This document shows positions 8,580-16,799 of a stretch of 29,350 bases of DNA, one piece after another. The stretch covers positions 1-29,350 of the IMG/VR virus record IMGVR_UViG_3300012000_000095; one strand, written 5' to 3'. The position numbers and the translations under genes are program-made. The DNA comes from a virus. Position 1 is the stretch's first letter; every line of letters starts with the position of its first letter. The notes under the pieces are model-generated. The model ran no database searches. It was not told the origin of the DNA and saw nothing but the letters and a program-made list of their open reading frames with translations.

Positions 8580-9581
8580 ATGAAAATATCACTATCTATA
8601 CCAAGACCTGGATTAAATCCAGCGACAGGATTTGGCTATGCCGCACAAAATATAGTTAAATCATTACAAAGCCTGGGACACATTGTTACTTGGACAAATG
8701 CAAATACGCCTTTACAATTAAATTTTACACAACCTCATCATTATAAAATGCATAGAGGACAATATCAAATTGGTTATACTCCATGGGAATCTACTGGCAT
8801 TAGACCAGAGTGGACTGAACGTATGAATTTATGTGATGAAGTTTGGGCAACATCAGACTGGAACGCAGAAGTTTTTAAAAATAATGGAGTTACTGTTCCA
8901 ATTAAAACATACACTCACGGAATAGAAAAAATATGGACTCCTTATAAAAGAGAATTAAGAGAAGGAAGACCATTTAAGTTTTTACATGTTGGAGAACCAG
9001 CACCTAGAAAATCTGGTCAGTTAGTTGTAGATACTTTTATAAGAATGTTTGGAGACAATCCAGACTATCAACTTACTATTAAATCTCATCATTCTCATAC
9101 AATTAGAGTATATGATAAATATGGTAATTTTGGATTACCAGAAAACATATATAATAATATTAAAGTAATTAAAGACGAGTATTCTGCAGAACAATTAGTT
9201 TCTCTCTATCATTCACACCACGTTCTGATCTATCCAAGCTGGGGAGAAGGTTTTGGTTTTATTCCATTACAAGCCCTTGCAACTGGAATGCCAACTATAA
9301 CAACTTATGATTGGGCTCAGTATAAAAAGTATATAGGTCCACTAAAGCTTAAGTCTAGTTTATCAGATGAAGAATTGCCAAAAGCAGTAGGAGATCCACA
9401 TTTAGGTCTTATGTTTAAACCAGATGAAAAACATCTAGAACAATTAATGTATGAATCTGTAATTAATTTTAAAGCATATTCAGGATATTATTTTGCTCAG
9501 TCAACTAAAATACATGAAGAATATGATTGGATTAAGTTGACTAAGAATGCATTTAGTCATTTGGAAGAAAGATTTTCATAA
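8580..9581 (+). CDS. Glycosyltransferase, GT-B (GT4-like)
   Basis: The 333-aa product has the two-domain GT-B layout. The N terminus has a Gly-rich loop (PATGFGYAAQNIVKSL), and the C-terminal domain has a nucleotide-sugar site with HVGEPAPRKSG (about 136-146) and YPSWGEGFGFIPLQALATGM (about 218-237). In GT4 enzymes that last motif is E-x7-E; here the second Glu is Gln (E223, Q231), which may alter the donor or reaction. No ribosome binding site is seen before the ATG, so the start is a little uncertain. It probably glycosylates a virion or host component. Confidence 0.82.
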   Translation: MKISLSIPRPGLNPATGFGYAAQNIVKSLQSLGHIVTWTNANTPLQLNFTQPHHYKMHRGQYQIGYTPWESTGIRPEWTERMNLCDEVWATSDWNAEVFKNNGVTVPIKTYTHGIEKIWTPYKRELREGRPFKFLHVGEPAPRKSGQLVVDTFIRMFGDNPDYQLTIKSHHSHTIRVYDKYGNFGLPENIYNNIKVIKDEYSAEQLVSLYHSHHVLIYPSWGEGFGFIPLQALATGMPTITTYDWAQYKKYIGPLKLKSSLSDEELPKAVGDPHLGLMFKPDEKHLEQLMYESVINFKAYSGYYFAQSTKIHEEYDWIKLTKNAFSHLEERFS

Positions 9582-9605
9582 CCCCTTCCTCTTTAAATAG
9601 AAGTT

Positions 9606-9614
9606 TGGTAGAAT
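9606..9614 (+). promoter_or_regulatory. Extended -10 promoter of the reductase gene
   Basis: TTTGGTAGAAT gives a TAGAAT -10 (9609-9614) preceded by TGG, with no clear -35. It resembles ATGGTAAAAT before 26580 and TGGTATAAT before 19678. The leader would be about 50 nt. Confidence 0.4.
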
Positions 9615-9670
9615 AAGACTTCAACTAAAAAATATAAACCGCAGGGCGGAGAAAAGGTGTTATTTAAAAA

Positions 9671-11605
9671 ATGTCAAAAACTATTGCTAACCCATACGAA
9701 AACTTTATTGCTCTATCTCGATATGCAAGATGGATCCCAGAAGAAGGTCGTCGTGAAACTTGGGGTGAAACAGTAGATCGCTATTTTGACTTTATGACTA
9801 ATCATCTTAAAGAAAACTATAACTACGTTCCATCTAAAGAATTAATTACAGAATTAAAAGAAGCAGTTTTTAATAGAAACGTAATGCCATCAATGAGAGC
9901 CGTAATGACTTCAGGTGCTGCATTAGATAGAGATCATGTCGCAGGGTATAACTGTTCTTTTGTTCCAGTAGATAACCCACGTTCTTTTGATGAAACTATG
10001 TATATCTTAATGTGTGGAACAGGTGTTGGATTTTCTGTAGAGTATAAGTATGTTAATAAACTTCCTGCCGTTCCAGAATCACTTGAAAAATCAGACACGG
10101 TAATTGTTGTAGAAGATTCTAAGCAAGGATGGGCAAAGGCATACCGTGAGCTCCTTGCATTACTTTGGACTGGTCACATTCCAGCAATCGATGTATCAAA
10201 GGTTCGTCCTGCAGGAGCAAGGTTAAAGACAATGGGTGGTCGTTCATCTGGACCTCAGCCACTTGTTAATCTTTTTGATTTTACAATTGCAAAATTTAAG
10301 AATGCAGTAGGTCGTCAGTTAAAACCTATTGAGGCACACGATATTATGTGTAAGATTGGTGAAGTTGTAGTTGTTGGTGGAGTAAGACGATCTGCTATGA
10401 TTTCTCTTTCTAACATTAATGATATTGAAATGGCAGCAGCAAAGTCTGGTAACTGGTGGGAAAATAATACTCAACGTGCACTTTCAAATAACTCAGTGGC
10501 ATATTCTCGTAAGCCAGCAATGGAACAATTTATAGCAGAATGGAAAAATTTATATGACTCAAAGTCTGGTGAACGTGGAATTTACAACGTTGCAGCAGCA
10601 CAAGCACAAGCAGCCAAATATGGAAGAAGGGATCCTGAAATTCACTATGGAACAAACCCTTGCTCGGAAATTATTTTGCGTCCTTATCAGTTTTGTAATC
10701 TTTCAGAAGTCGTATTACGTGAAAAAGATACAAAGAAAGATATTCAGAATAAAGTAAGATTAGCCACTATTCTTGGAACATGGCAATCAACGCTTACAGA
10801 TTTTAAGTATCTTCGTAAGATTTGGAAAGATAATACAGAAGAAGAACGCCTACTGGGGGTTTCCCTTACAGGGCAGTTTGGACATAAGTTTATGTCTGGT
10901 AAAGAGGATTTAGTTTCCTTAGAGGCATTTCTTATGACTTTAAGAGAATCAGCAAGAGAAACAAATAAAGATGAAGCAGGAAAAATTGGGATTCCTGAGT
11001 CTGCAGCTATTACATGTGTAAAGCCTTCTGGAACAGTATCCCAATTGGTCGGGGTATCTTCAGGAATGCATCCATGGCATTCACCATATTACATTAGAAC
11101 GGTTCGTGGCTCTAAGGGAGATCCAATCTCTACATTTCTAAAAGAAGTTGGAATTCCAGTAGAAGATGATGTAATGAAACCAAATGATACCTATGTCTTT
11201 TCCTTTCCAGTAAAAGCCCCAGATGGCGCAATTGTTAGAAATGATTTGACAGCATTAGACCATTTAAACATTTGGTTAGTTTATCAACGTGCTTGGTGTG
11301 AACATAAACCTTCTATTACCGTATCAGTTAAAGAAGATGAGTGGATGGAAGTTGGAGCATGGGTGTACAAGCATTTTGATGAAGTATCTGGAATTTCATT
11401 TTTACCACATTCAGAGCATACATATAAGCAGGCTCCATATCAAGAAGTAACAAAAGAAGAGTATGAGTCGCTACTTGCAAGAATGCCAAAAGAAATTCGC
11501 TGGGAAGACCTATCATTTTATGAAACAGAAGACGGAACATCTACCAATGCTACGCTTGCATGTACATCAGATGGTAACTGTGAGATTGTAGACATTTCTG
11601 CATAA
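9671..11605 (+). CDS. nrdJ: Adenosylcobalamin-dependent (class II) ribonucleoside-triphosphate reductase
   Basis: The 644-aa product matches the monomeric RTPR type known from Lactobacillus leichmannii and many phages. It reduces NTPs to dNTPs in the cytoplasm using coenzyme B12, without oxygen and without a separate radical subunit. Visible landmarks by my count: C95 in AGYNCSF, C331 in NPCSE (thiyl radical site, with Glu 333) and C342 in FCNLSEV, the pair spaced 11 residues as in the Lactobacillus enzyme. CVKPSGTVSQLVG binds substrate. A C-terminal Cys pair (C631, C637; C-x5-C) accepts electrons from thioredoxin. The host must supply B12. Confidence 0.93.
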   Translation: MSKTIANPYENFIALSRYARWIPEEGRRETWGETVDRYFDFMTNHLKENYNYVPSKELITELKEAVFNRNVMPSMRAVMTSGAALDRDHVAGYNCSFVPVDNPRSFDETMYILMCGTGVGFSVEYKYVNKLPAVPESLEKSDTVIVVEDSKQGWAKAYRELLALLWTGHIPAIDVSKVRPAGARLKTMGGRSSGPQPLVNLFDFTIAKFKNAVGRQLKPIEAHDIMCKIGEVVVVGGVRRSAMISLSNINDIEMAAAKSGNWWENNTQRALSNNSVAYSRKPAMEQFIAEWKNLYDSKSGERGIYNVAAAQAQAAKYGRRDPEIHYGTNPCSEIILRPYQFCNLSEVVLREKDTKKDIQNKVRLATILGTWQSTLTDFKYLRKIWKDNTEEERLLGVSLTGQFGHKFMSGKEDLVSLEAFLMTLRESARETNKDEAGKIGIPESAAITCVKPSGTVSQLVGVSSGMHPWHSPYYIRTVRGSKGDPISTFLKEVGIPVEDDVMKPNDTYVFSFPVKAPDGAIVRNDLTALDHLNIWLVYQRAWCEHKPSITVSVKEDEWMEVGAWVYKHFDEVSGISFLPHSEHTYKQAPYQEVTKEEYESLLARMPKEIRWEDLSFYETEDGTSTNATLACTSDGNCEIVDISA

Positions 11606-11617
11606 AAGGTATATAAT
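11589..11617 (+). promoter_or_regulatory. Promoter of the holin-like gene
   Basis: TAGACA (one mismatch to the -35 consensus), 17 nt, exact TATAAT (11612-11617). It overlaps the end of the reductase gene. Confidence 0.55.
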
Positions 11618-11622
11618 AAATA

Positions 11623-11660
11623 TTGGGGTAACACCCAAAATTCCTGGGCACTAGGCCCAG
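11623..11660 (+). repeat. Two hairpins in the leader of the holin-like gene
   Basis: TTGGG-N6-CCCAA (11623-11638) and CTGGGC-ACTAG-GCCCAG (11644-11660) lie between the promoter and a perfect AAGGAGG ribosome binding site. They could time or limit translation. No T tract follows, so they are not simple terminators. Confidence 0.45.
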
Positions 11661-11678
11661 AAATAAGGAGGATCTAAA

Positions 11679-11912
11679 TTGTCAAAAACAAAAGAAGATC
11701 TAAACAATGATGGAAAGGTAACAATGCAAGAAAAAATTCTAGCAGCGTTGGCAAGCTATGGTCGTCACTTTTTGGGTGCGGCTATTGCTCTTTACATGAC
11801 TGGAAATACTGACCCAGGAGACCTAATTAAGGGCGGAATTGCAGCCTGTCTCCCAGTAATTCTAAAGGCACTAAATCCAAATGAAACAAGTTTCGGATTC
11901 ACAAAGAAGTAA
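11679..11912 (+). CDS. Holin-like membrane protein with N-terminal EF-hand-like loop
   Basis: The 77-aa product starts at TTG 11679, which has AAGGAGG 7 nt upstream and no competing ATG. The N terminus carries DLNNDGKVTMQE (about residues 7-18), which fits the 12-residue calcium loop D-x-N/D-x-D-G-x-hydrophobic-x-x-x-E. Two hydrophobic segments follow: about 29-44 (GRHFLGAAIALYMTGN) and about 50-66 (LIKGGIAACLPVILKAL). The C terminus is short and basic. Small two-span proteins of this layout in actinophages are usually called holins, which permeabilise the membrane to trigger lysis. The lytic enzyme lies 3 kb away on the other strand, so the call is inferred. Confidence 0.65.
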   Translation: MSKTKEDLNNDGKVTMQEKILAALASYGRHFLGAAIALYMTGNTDPGDLIKGGIAACLPVILKALNPNETSFGFTKK

Positions 11913-11935
11913 AATATAGTTAAGCTATTAGGACG

Positions 11936-11966
11936 ACTCCTGTGCTAAAATGAGCATAGGAGTTTT
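11936..11966 (+). terminator. Intrinsic terminator after the holin-like gene
   Basis: ACTCCTGTGCT pairs with AGCATAGGAGT (11 bp, one G:T) around the loop AAAATG, followed by TTTT. It lies 24 nt after the holin-like stop and just before the tail-fibre cassette. The loop and stem also contain TGTGCTAAAAT, a possible -10 for the next gene. Confidence 0.75.
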
Positions 11967-11985
11967 CCTATTAGGAGAGTTGCAA

Positions 11986-12336
11986 ATGGCAGGACAAAAA
12001 AACTGGGAAGTAGATCAAAACACTACATTCTCTTTTATTGTAGAATATAAAGACCCTAACGATATACCAATATCTTTAGTAGGTGCAACCGCAAAAATGC
12101 AGGTCCGTGATACAAAAGGCGGATCAAAGCTAGCGTTTACTTTAACATCACCATCAACAGGTGGTATTACAATAGATCCAGCTCTTGGCAAGTTAACCAT
12201 TAAGATGACCCCTACACAAACTAACAAATTATTCTATCCAAAATCTTCATATGATTTAATGGTCATCGACTCTAATGGTAATAAAATAAAATTACTTGAA
12301 GGATTTATGACATTAAATAGATCGGTAACTATCTAA
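11986..12336 (+). CDS. Small tail/baseplate-type structural protein (116 aa)
   Basis: I choose ATG 11986 (MAGQKNWEVDQ) with AGGAG 8 nt upstream; an ATG at 11950 lies inside the terminator hairpin. The protein is all-beta by look: QNTTFSFIVEYKDPNDIPIS, then ATAKMQVRDTKGG, a GGITIDPALGKLTIKMTPTQT segment and YDLMVIDSNGNKIKLLEGF. This pattern resembles the N-terminal domain of baseplate upper proteins (BppU type) that attach receptor-binding proteins. It is the first gene of the fibre cassette and overlaps the next gene by one base. Confidence 0.62.
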   Translation: MAGQKNWEVDQNTTFSFIVEYKDPNDIPISLVGATAKMQVRDTKGGSKLAFTLTSPSTGGITIDPALGKLTIKMTPTQTNKLFYPKSSYDLMVIDSNGNKIKLLEGFMTLNRSVTI

Positions 12337-12800
12337 TGCCAATAATCAATAACGACAACATTCCAAAAGTTATAGTAACTGAAACTATAAACGATGTAAT
12401 TGTTGCTAGTCCTGGACCGCAGGGTCCCCGTGGCAAAACAATATTAAATGGCATTGGCGCACCAGCAGAAAATTTAGGCCTAGAGGGAGACTTCTATTAT
12501 GACAAAGCATCAACAAGATTTTATGGCCCAAAACCTTCTGATCTAACATGGGCTGGAGCAACTAGTTATCTTCTAAATACAGAGATCGCCTTCGAGTACT
12601 CTTGGGAAATGGCTCAATTTAATGGACAAACAGGTCCAGTTTATTCAATTCAAGTAAATCATAACTTAGAATTCCACCCAAATGTGACCGTAAAAACCAG
12701 TGGCGGCGACATATTAGAAACGGGTATAGAGTATAATAATGTTAACACTTTAACACTGACAATGGCTCAACCATTCTCAGGGACAGCGTACCTGTCTTAG
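12336..12800 (+). CDS. Short tail-fibre protein with collagen-like GPQGPRG segment
   Basis: The 154-aa product starts MPIINNDNIPKVIVTETIND. It has a short collagen-like tract PGPQGPRG (about 26-33), then GIGAPAENLGLEGDFYYDKA, a motif common after collagen-like stalks in phage fibres. The C-terminal half is beta-rich (SIQVNHNLEFHPNVTVKTSG). Very likely a fibre or fibre adaptor that trimerises through the collagen-like part. The ATG overlaps the previous stop (TAATG). Confidence 0.72.
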   Translation: MPIINNDNIPKVIVTETINDVIVASPGPQGPRGKTILNGIGAPAENLGLEGDFYYDKASTRFYGPKPSDLTWAGATSYLLNTEIAFEYSWEMAQFNGQTGPVYSIQVNHNLEFHPNVTVKTSGGDILETGIEYNNVNTLTLTMAQPFSGTAYLS

Positions 12801-12813
12801 AGGAGCATAGAAA

Positions 12814-14034
12814 ATGGCAAGACTATTTGTAACTAGTATTAACCTCAACAAGAATGAGCTTATTAATGCTAGAATTCAAAACGTATCATCTGCACCGTCA
12901 CTTCCAGTAACAGGACAGATATACTATAACAACTCAGACAATGTAATGTACTATTACAATGGTCGCACAGCACCAGACGGTCCATGGGTACCAATGTCTG
13001 CTTCTACAGAAGCAATACAAGATATCATTGGATCAACAATTGTTGGCGGAACAGGTATTACTGCGGTCTATGGAGATCCAGCAGGAACCGAAACAATTTC
13101 GATTACCAACACTGGCGTTACAGCAGGAGCATATGGATCAGCAACAAAGATCCCAACATTTACTGTTAATGCTCAAGGTCAATTAACTGTAGCTGGCGAA
13201 GCAGATGTAGCAACAACATTAACAATTAATGGAGATACTGGTACAACTGGTATTTCTCTTCTTACAGAATCTTTACAGGTTTCTGGTGGAGAAGGAATTG
13301 ATGTTACTGTTACAGAAAATACAATTACAATTGCTGGCGAAGACGCAAGCACAACAAATAAAGGCGTAGCATCATTTGCTGATGCAGATTTCACTGTCGC
13401 AAGTGGAGCTGTATCAATCAAGAATGTTAACCTTGGAACACAAACAACAGGAAATTATGTAGCGGGAATCACTGGCACCGCCAATGAAGTTACAGTTTCT
13501 GGTTCAGGTTCTGAAAATGCTAGCGTTACAATTGGACTTCCAGATGATGTAACAATCACAAACAACTTAACAGTTGGCGGTAACTTAAATGTTACTGGAA
13601 CAATCAACTCAGTAAACACAACACAGGTAAATATAGTTGATAATAAGATCAACCTTAATACCGACTTTACAGGAACACCAACAACAGATGCTGGTATCCG
13701 TGTAGAACGTGGTGCTTCACCAGACGTTGAGATTTTGTGGAATGAGTCAGAGGATAAGTGGACACTTACAAATAATGGTACAAATTACCATGAAATTACA
13801 CGTAAGTTTAAGAAGAATATTCTTCTAGCAGATGCAACAAATGGCCCAACAAATACTACATTTTTATTTACACACAACCTTGGGACAAAAGATGTAACTG
13901 TACAAATTTATCAAACTGGCACTCCATACGCTCAAGTCGAAGCTGATGTAGAACATACTTCAGATGACACCACAACAATTAAATTTGCTGCGGCACCTTC
14001 AGACGGAGAATATAGAGTCGTTATTGTAGGTTAA
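12814..14034 (+). CDS. Tail fibre protein (406 aa)
   Basis: The N terminus includes an attachment-type repeat (GQIYYNNSDNVMYYYNGRTA) shared with the next gene (GDIYFNSTSSKIKFYSGTEW). A long Thr/Val/Ser-rich beta-helical region follows with GTTGISLLTESLQVSGGEGI and NTITIAGEDASTTNKGVASF. A C-terminal beta domain reads FLFTHNLGTKDVTVQIYQ ... DGEYRVVIVG. The composition (almost no Cys, many Asn/Thr/Gly) is typical of trimeric fibre shafts. AGAGGAG lies upstream of the ATG. It probably contributes to host adsorption; the receptor is unknown. Confidence 0.82.
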   Translation: MARLFVTSINLNKNELINARIQNVSSAPSLPVTGQIYYNNSDNVMYYYNGRTAPDGPWVPMSASTEAIQDIIGSTIVGGTGITAVYGDPAGTETISITNTGVTAGAYGSATKIPTFTVNAQGQLTVAGEADVATTLTINGDTGTTGISLLTESLQVSGGEGIDVTVTENTITIAGEDASTTNKGVASFADADFTVASGAVSIKNVNLGTQTTGNYVAGITGTANEVTVSGSGSENASVTIGLPDDVTITNNLTVGGNLNVTGTINSVNTTQVNIVDNKINLNTDFTGTPTTDAGIRVERGASPDVEILWNESEDKWTLTNNGTNYHEITRKFKKNILLADATNGPTNTTFLFTHNLGTKDVTVQIYQTGTPYAQVEADVEHTSDDTTTIKFAAAPSDGEYRVVIVG

Positions 14035-14036
14035 TA

Positions 14037-15041
14037 ATGTCGAGACAATTTAAGGTCCCAGTTAACCTAGTACAGCTTACAACAGATCCCACCACCGCCC
14101 TTGCTGGAGATATTTATTTTAACTCAACAAGTTCAAAAATTAAATTTTACTCTGGAACAGAGTGGCTAGAAGTAGGCGCAGGTGCAGGCGGCGGCGGAAC
14201 AACAAATCACACACATGATTATAATGGAAATGTTTTAGTAGGGGCAGGCGGATCCTTAGTAACAACAGCAACATTTGCAGCTGGTGTGCCAAATAATTCA
14301 AACGGACAAAACGGTGACGTTTATGTTGATATAACAAATTTAGATGTATACGTAAAAAATTCTGGTACATGGGGTTCTCCTACAGAAATAAATGCATATA
14401 CAAAATCAGAGGTAGACACACTTCTTGCAGGTAAATCTGCAACAGGTCATACCCACACTTCTTCAAATATAACAGATTTTGATGAAGCAGCTCAAGATGC
14501 AGTGGGAAATAATGTTGGTACTGGACTTTCTTATAATGATAATACAGGATCCATTTCTGTAAATACTTCTACAATTCAAACTCGTGTATCAGGTGTTTCA
14601 GATACTGAAATCGGATACCTTGATGGAGTAACATCAGGAATTCAATCACAAATTAATAGTAAAGCTTCTACAGGACACACTCATACGCTTTCAAATATAA
14701 CAGATGTAACAGCATCTGCCGCAGAACTTAATATTCTAGATGGAGTTACAGTTACTTCATCTGAGATAAATTATCTATCTGGCTTAGACTCTAATGTTCA
14801 AAATCAATTAAATAATATTGGAAATAGCATAGGTGACTATGTTCCTCTATCAGTAGTTGGTTTTGCAGATGGAGTTGCCAAGACTGATTCAAATGGAAAT
14901 GTATTAATTCCAACTTCTCCAGCAGGAGCAGGAATTAAATTTCCAGATAATACAATTCAAACAACTGCATTTAATACAGCGGGATTTGCTACATCTAGTC
15001 AATTATCAGATGTTGAAGTCTTAGCGTTGGCTGGACTATAA
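14037..15041 (+). CDS. Tail fibre protein with repeated GHTH metal-site motifs (334 aa)
   Basis: The N terminus (GDIYFNSTSSKIKFYSGTEW) resembles that of the preceding fibre. A Gly-rich hinge follows (GAGAGGGG), then TTNHTHDYNG, and TGHTHTSSNITD and TGHTHTLSNITD. Such HxH motifs in phage fibres bind metal ions at the trimer axis. YLDGVTSGIQSQINSK and the related block LDGVTVTSSEINYLSGLDSN are repeated coil-like modules. A GDYVPLSVVGFADG module near the C terminus is shared with the 1165-aa fibre at 19678. It starts 2 nt after the previous gene. Confidence 0.82.
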   Translation: MSRQFKVPVNLVQLTTDPTTALAGDIYFNSTSSKIKFYSGTEWLEVGAGAGGGGTTNHTHDYNGNVLVGAGGSLVTTATFAAGVPNNSNGQNGDVYVDITNLDVYVKNSGTWGSPTEINAYTKSEVDTLLAGKSATGHTHTSSNITDFDEAAQDAVGNNVGTGLSYNDNTGSISVNTSTIQTRVSGVSDTEIGYLDGVTSGIQSQINSKASTGHTHTLSNITDVTASAAELNILDGVTVTSSEINYLSGLDSNVQNQLNNIGNSIGDYVPLSVVGFADGVAKTDSNGNVLIPTSPAGAGIKFPDNTIQTTAFNTAGFATSSQLSDVEVLALAGL

Positions 15042-15049
15042 GGAGAATC

Positions 15050-16144
15050 ATGACACTTAACTATACAAATCTAGAGTCAGTAATTAAATCAAAGATTGAA
15101 GGACTGACGGCAACAGTTACCGCCGCATCTTCAAATGGTACAACGGTAACTTATACAGCTAGTAACAGATTTTCTGCTGGTCAGATAGTAACAATTACTG
15201 GACTATCAACATCAGCGTTTAACTTAGCAAATGTCACAATTGCTTCAGCCACAACACAACAGTTTACTGTAACTAATCCAGCAACTGGAACGGCAGTAAC
15301 TGGAGCAGTAGGAGTTGCAGTAGTAAATGTAGATACAAAAGAACTTCTTCTTCAGATGAAGGCCCTTGAAACAGCAACAACAAACCTAAGTCTTGGAAGA
15401 GTTGTTTCTGAAGGAAATTATCAATATAATCAAATTAGTGCAATTGCTAGTCAAACACTTACAGATATTCAAAATGCATCATCTGGTATTTTAGCAAACG
15501 CAGCATTAACTGGAATTCCAACAGCGCCAACAGCGCCAGCTGGGACAAATACAACACAAATTGCAACAACTGCCTATGTTACAAATTCTGTATCTACAGC
15601 AGTAAGCGCAGTAATTGATGCAGCACCAAGTGCTTTAAATACACTTAAAGAATTGGCAACAGCATTAAATAACGATGCAAGTTTTGCATCAACAATAGCA
15701 ACATCTCTGTCCTCAAAAGCATCGCTTACGGGGTCAGAAGTTTTAACAAATAAAACAATTTCTGGATCATCAAATACACTTACAAATATTCCAAACAGCG
15801 CCCTGACTAATAGTTCAATTACTATTAACGGGGCCCCAGTGTCATTGGGTGGAACCCTGACTATTGCAGGAACTATTCCATCTCAAACTGGAAATGCCGA
15901 CAAGTTCTTGTACACAGACGGAACATCATCTTCTTGGCAGACTCAGTCTAATGGGGTAATAGCCTCTAATGGTACGACATTGCTAAAAAGACCTGTTCTA
16001 AATTTCATAGGGGCAACCGTCACCGATGACTTGCTAAATAACAGGACAAATGTTAGTATTAATTCTGGAAACATCACTGGTTTCGGATTGTTGAGATATA
16101 TGCAAGATATCACAGGAATTAATTTTGTAGGAGGAAAGGTATAA
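15050..16144 (+). CDS. Tail fibre protein (364 aa)
   Basis: The sequence is beta-rich and Thr/Ala-rich. An N-terminal domain (TVTAASSNGTTVTYTASNRF ... GQIVTITGLST) is followed by the fibre module SALNTLKELATALNNDASFA, which recurs as TLDTLNELATALGNDANFAT in the 19678 protein. The C-terminal part has SLTGSEVLTNKTISGSSNTL and TINGAPVSLGGTLTIAG, standard phage fibre repeats. Good ribosome binding site (AAGGAG, 6 nt). Role: adsorption apparatus; receptor unknown. Confidence 0.8.
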   Translation: MTLNYTNLESVIKSKIEGLTATVTAASSNGTTVTYTASNRFSAGQIVTITGLSTSAFNLANVTIASATTQQFTVTNPATGTAVTGAVGVAVVNVDTKELLLQMKALETATTNLSLGRVVSEGNYQYNQISAIASQTLTDIQNASSGILANAALTGIPTAPTAPAGTNTTQIATTAYVTNSVSTAVSAVIDAAPSALNTLKELATALNNDASFASTIATSLSSKASLTGSEVLTNKTISGSSNTLTNIPNSALTNSSITINGAPVSLGGTLTIAGTIPSQTGNADKFLYTDGTSSSWQTQSNGVIASNGTTLLKRPVLNFIGATVTDDLLNNRTNVSINSGNITGFGLLRYMQDITGINFVGGKV

Positions 16145-16145
16145 A

Positions 16146-16442
16146 ATGCCAGATTACAGTACTTTATCAACACAAATAAATGCAGTAAAGACAGAAATCG
16201 ATCAAAGTTTAGCGGCAACGCAATACGGCGCACAAGATTTAGTTTTTATTGCAAAAGCACTAGAAACTTTAGGTAATATGTTGGGCGTCAATGATATTGT
16301 CGCAGCAACAGCTGACCGAGTTTCTGCAATTAATTCAGCTGGAACAACAAACGTTAATCTAGTAAATTCAGCAGCGACAACCGCAATTTCTGATATTCAA
16401 AGCAGAATTGCGTTTAACCCAATGCTATTAATAGGAGTATAA
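16146..16442 (+). CDS. Small fibre-associated protein (98 aa)
   Basis: The 98-aa product starts MPDYSTLSTQINAVKTEIDQ. It is predicted helical, with long Ala-rich heptad-like stretches (AAATADRVSAINSAGTTNV and onward) and a hydrophobic C terminus (FNPMLLIGV). A coiled-coil trimerisation element or fibre chaperone would fit its place between a fibre and a beta-rich protein. It lies 1 nt after the previous stop. No family recognised. Confidence 0.68.
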   Translation: MPDYSTLSTQINAVKTEIDQSLAATQYGAQDLVFIAKALETLGNMLGVNDIVAATADRVSAINSAGTTNVNLVNSAATTAISDIQSRIAFNPMLLIGV

Positions 16443-16446
16443 GGAA

Positions 16447-16797
16447 ATGCCAACAATATATAAAGTTTTAGGGCAAGTAGCCCCAGCAGTAGCAACTAAT
16501 ACCGACGTGTATCAGGTGCCAGCAAGCACACAATCAATTGTGTCAACAATTTCAGTATCAAATACAACATCTGCATCAGCAACATATCGTATTGCAATTA
16601 GACCAGCAGCGGAGTCATTGGCTTCAAAGCACTACATCGCATACGACGCAACATTAGGTGCAAATGATTCAATTGCAATTACGTTAGGAGCAACACTACG
16701 AAATGCAACAGCATCACTGGCAACAGGAGATGTTGTAACAGTTTATTCAAACACTGGTGGAGTTTCAATTACATTGTTTGGAACGGAGATTAACTAA
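16447..16797 (+). CDS. Small beta-rich tail protein (116 aa)
   Basis: The product begins MPTIYKVLGQVAPAVATNTD and contains QSIVSTISVSNTTSASATYR, IRPAAESLASKHYIAYDATL and SIAITLGATLRNATASLATGD. This layout is common in phage tail or decoration proteins annotated only as structural: one beta-sandwich with many Ala, Thr and Ser. The resemblance in style to the 6578-6829 protein is notable. AAGGA lies 3-7 nt before the ATG. Function inferred from context. Confidence 0.7.
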   Translation: MPTIYKVLGQVAPAVATNTDVYQVPASTQSIVSTISVSNTTSASATYRIAIRPAAESLASKHYIAYDATLGANDSIAITLGATLRNATASLATGDVVTVYSNTGGVSITLFGTEIN

Positions 16798-16799
16798 AA

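Noticed and set aside
11950-11985. Longer start for the first tail protein
   Set aside because: The ATG at 11950 is in the loop of the terminator hairpin, and ATG 11986 has the proper AGGAG.
13179-13652. Long open frames on the minus strand within fibre genes (also near 17465-17737, 21279-21512 and 23711-24043)
   Set aside because: Repetitive Thr/Ala/Gly codons of the fibre genes leave long antisense frames; these have no ribosome binding sites or sensible composition.
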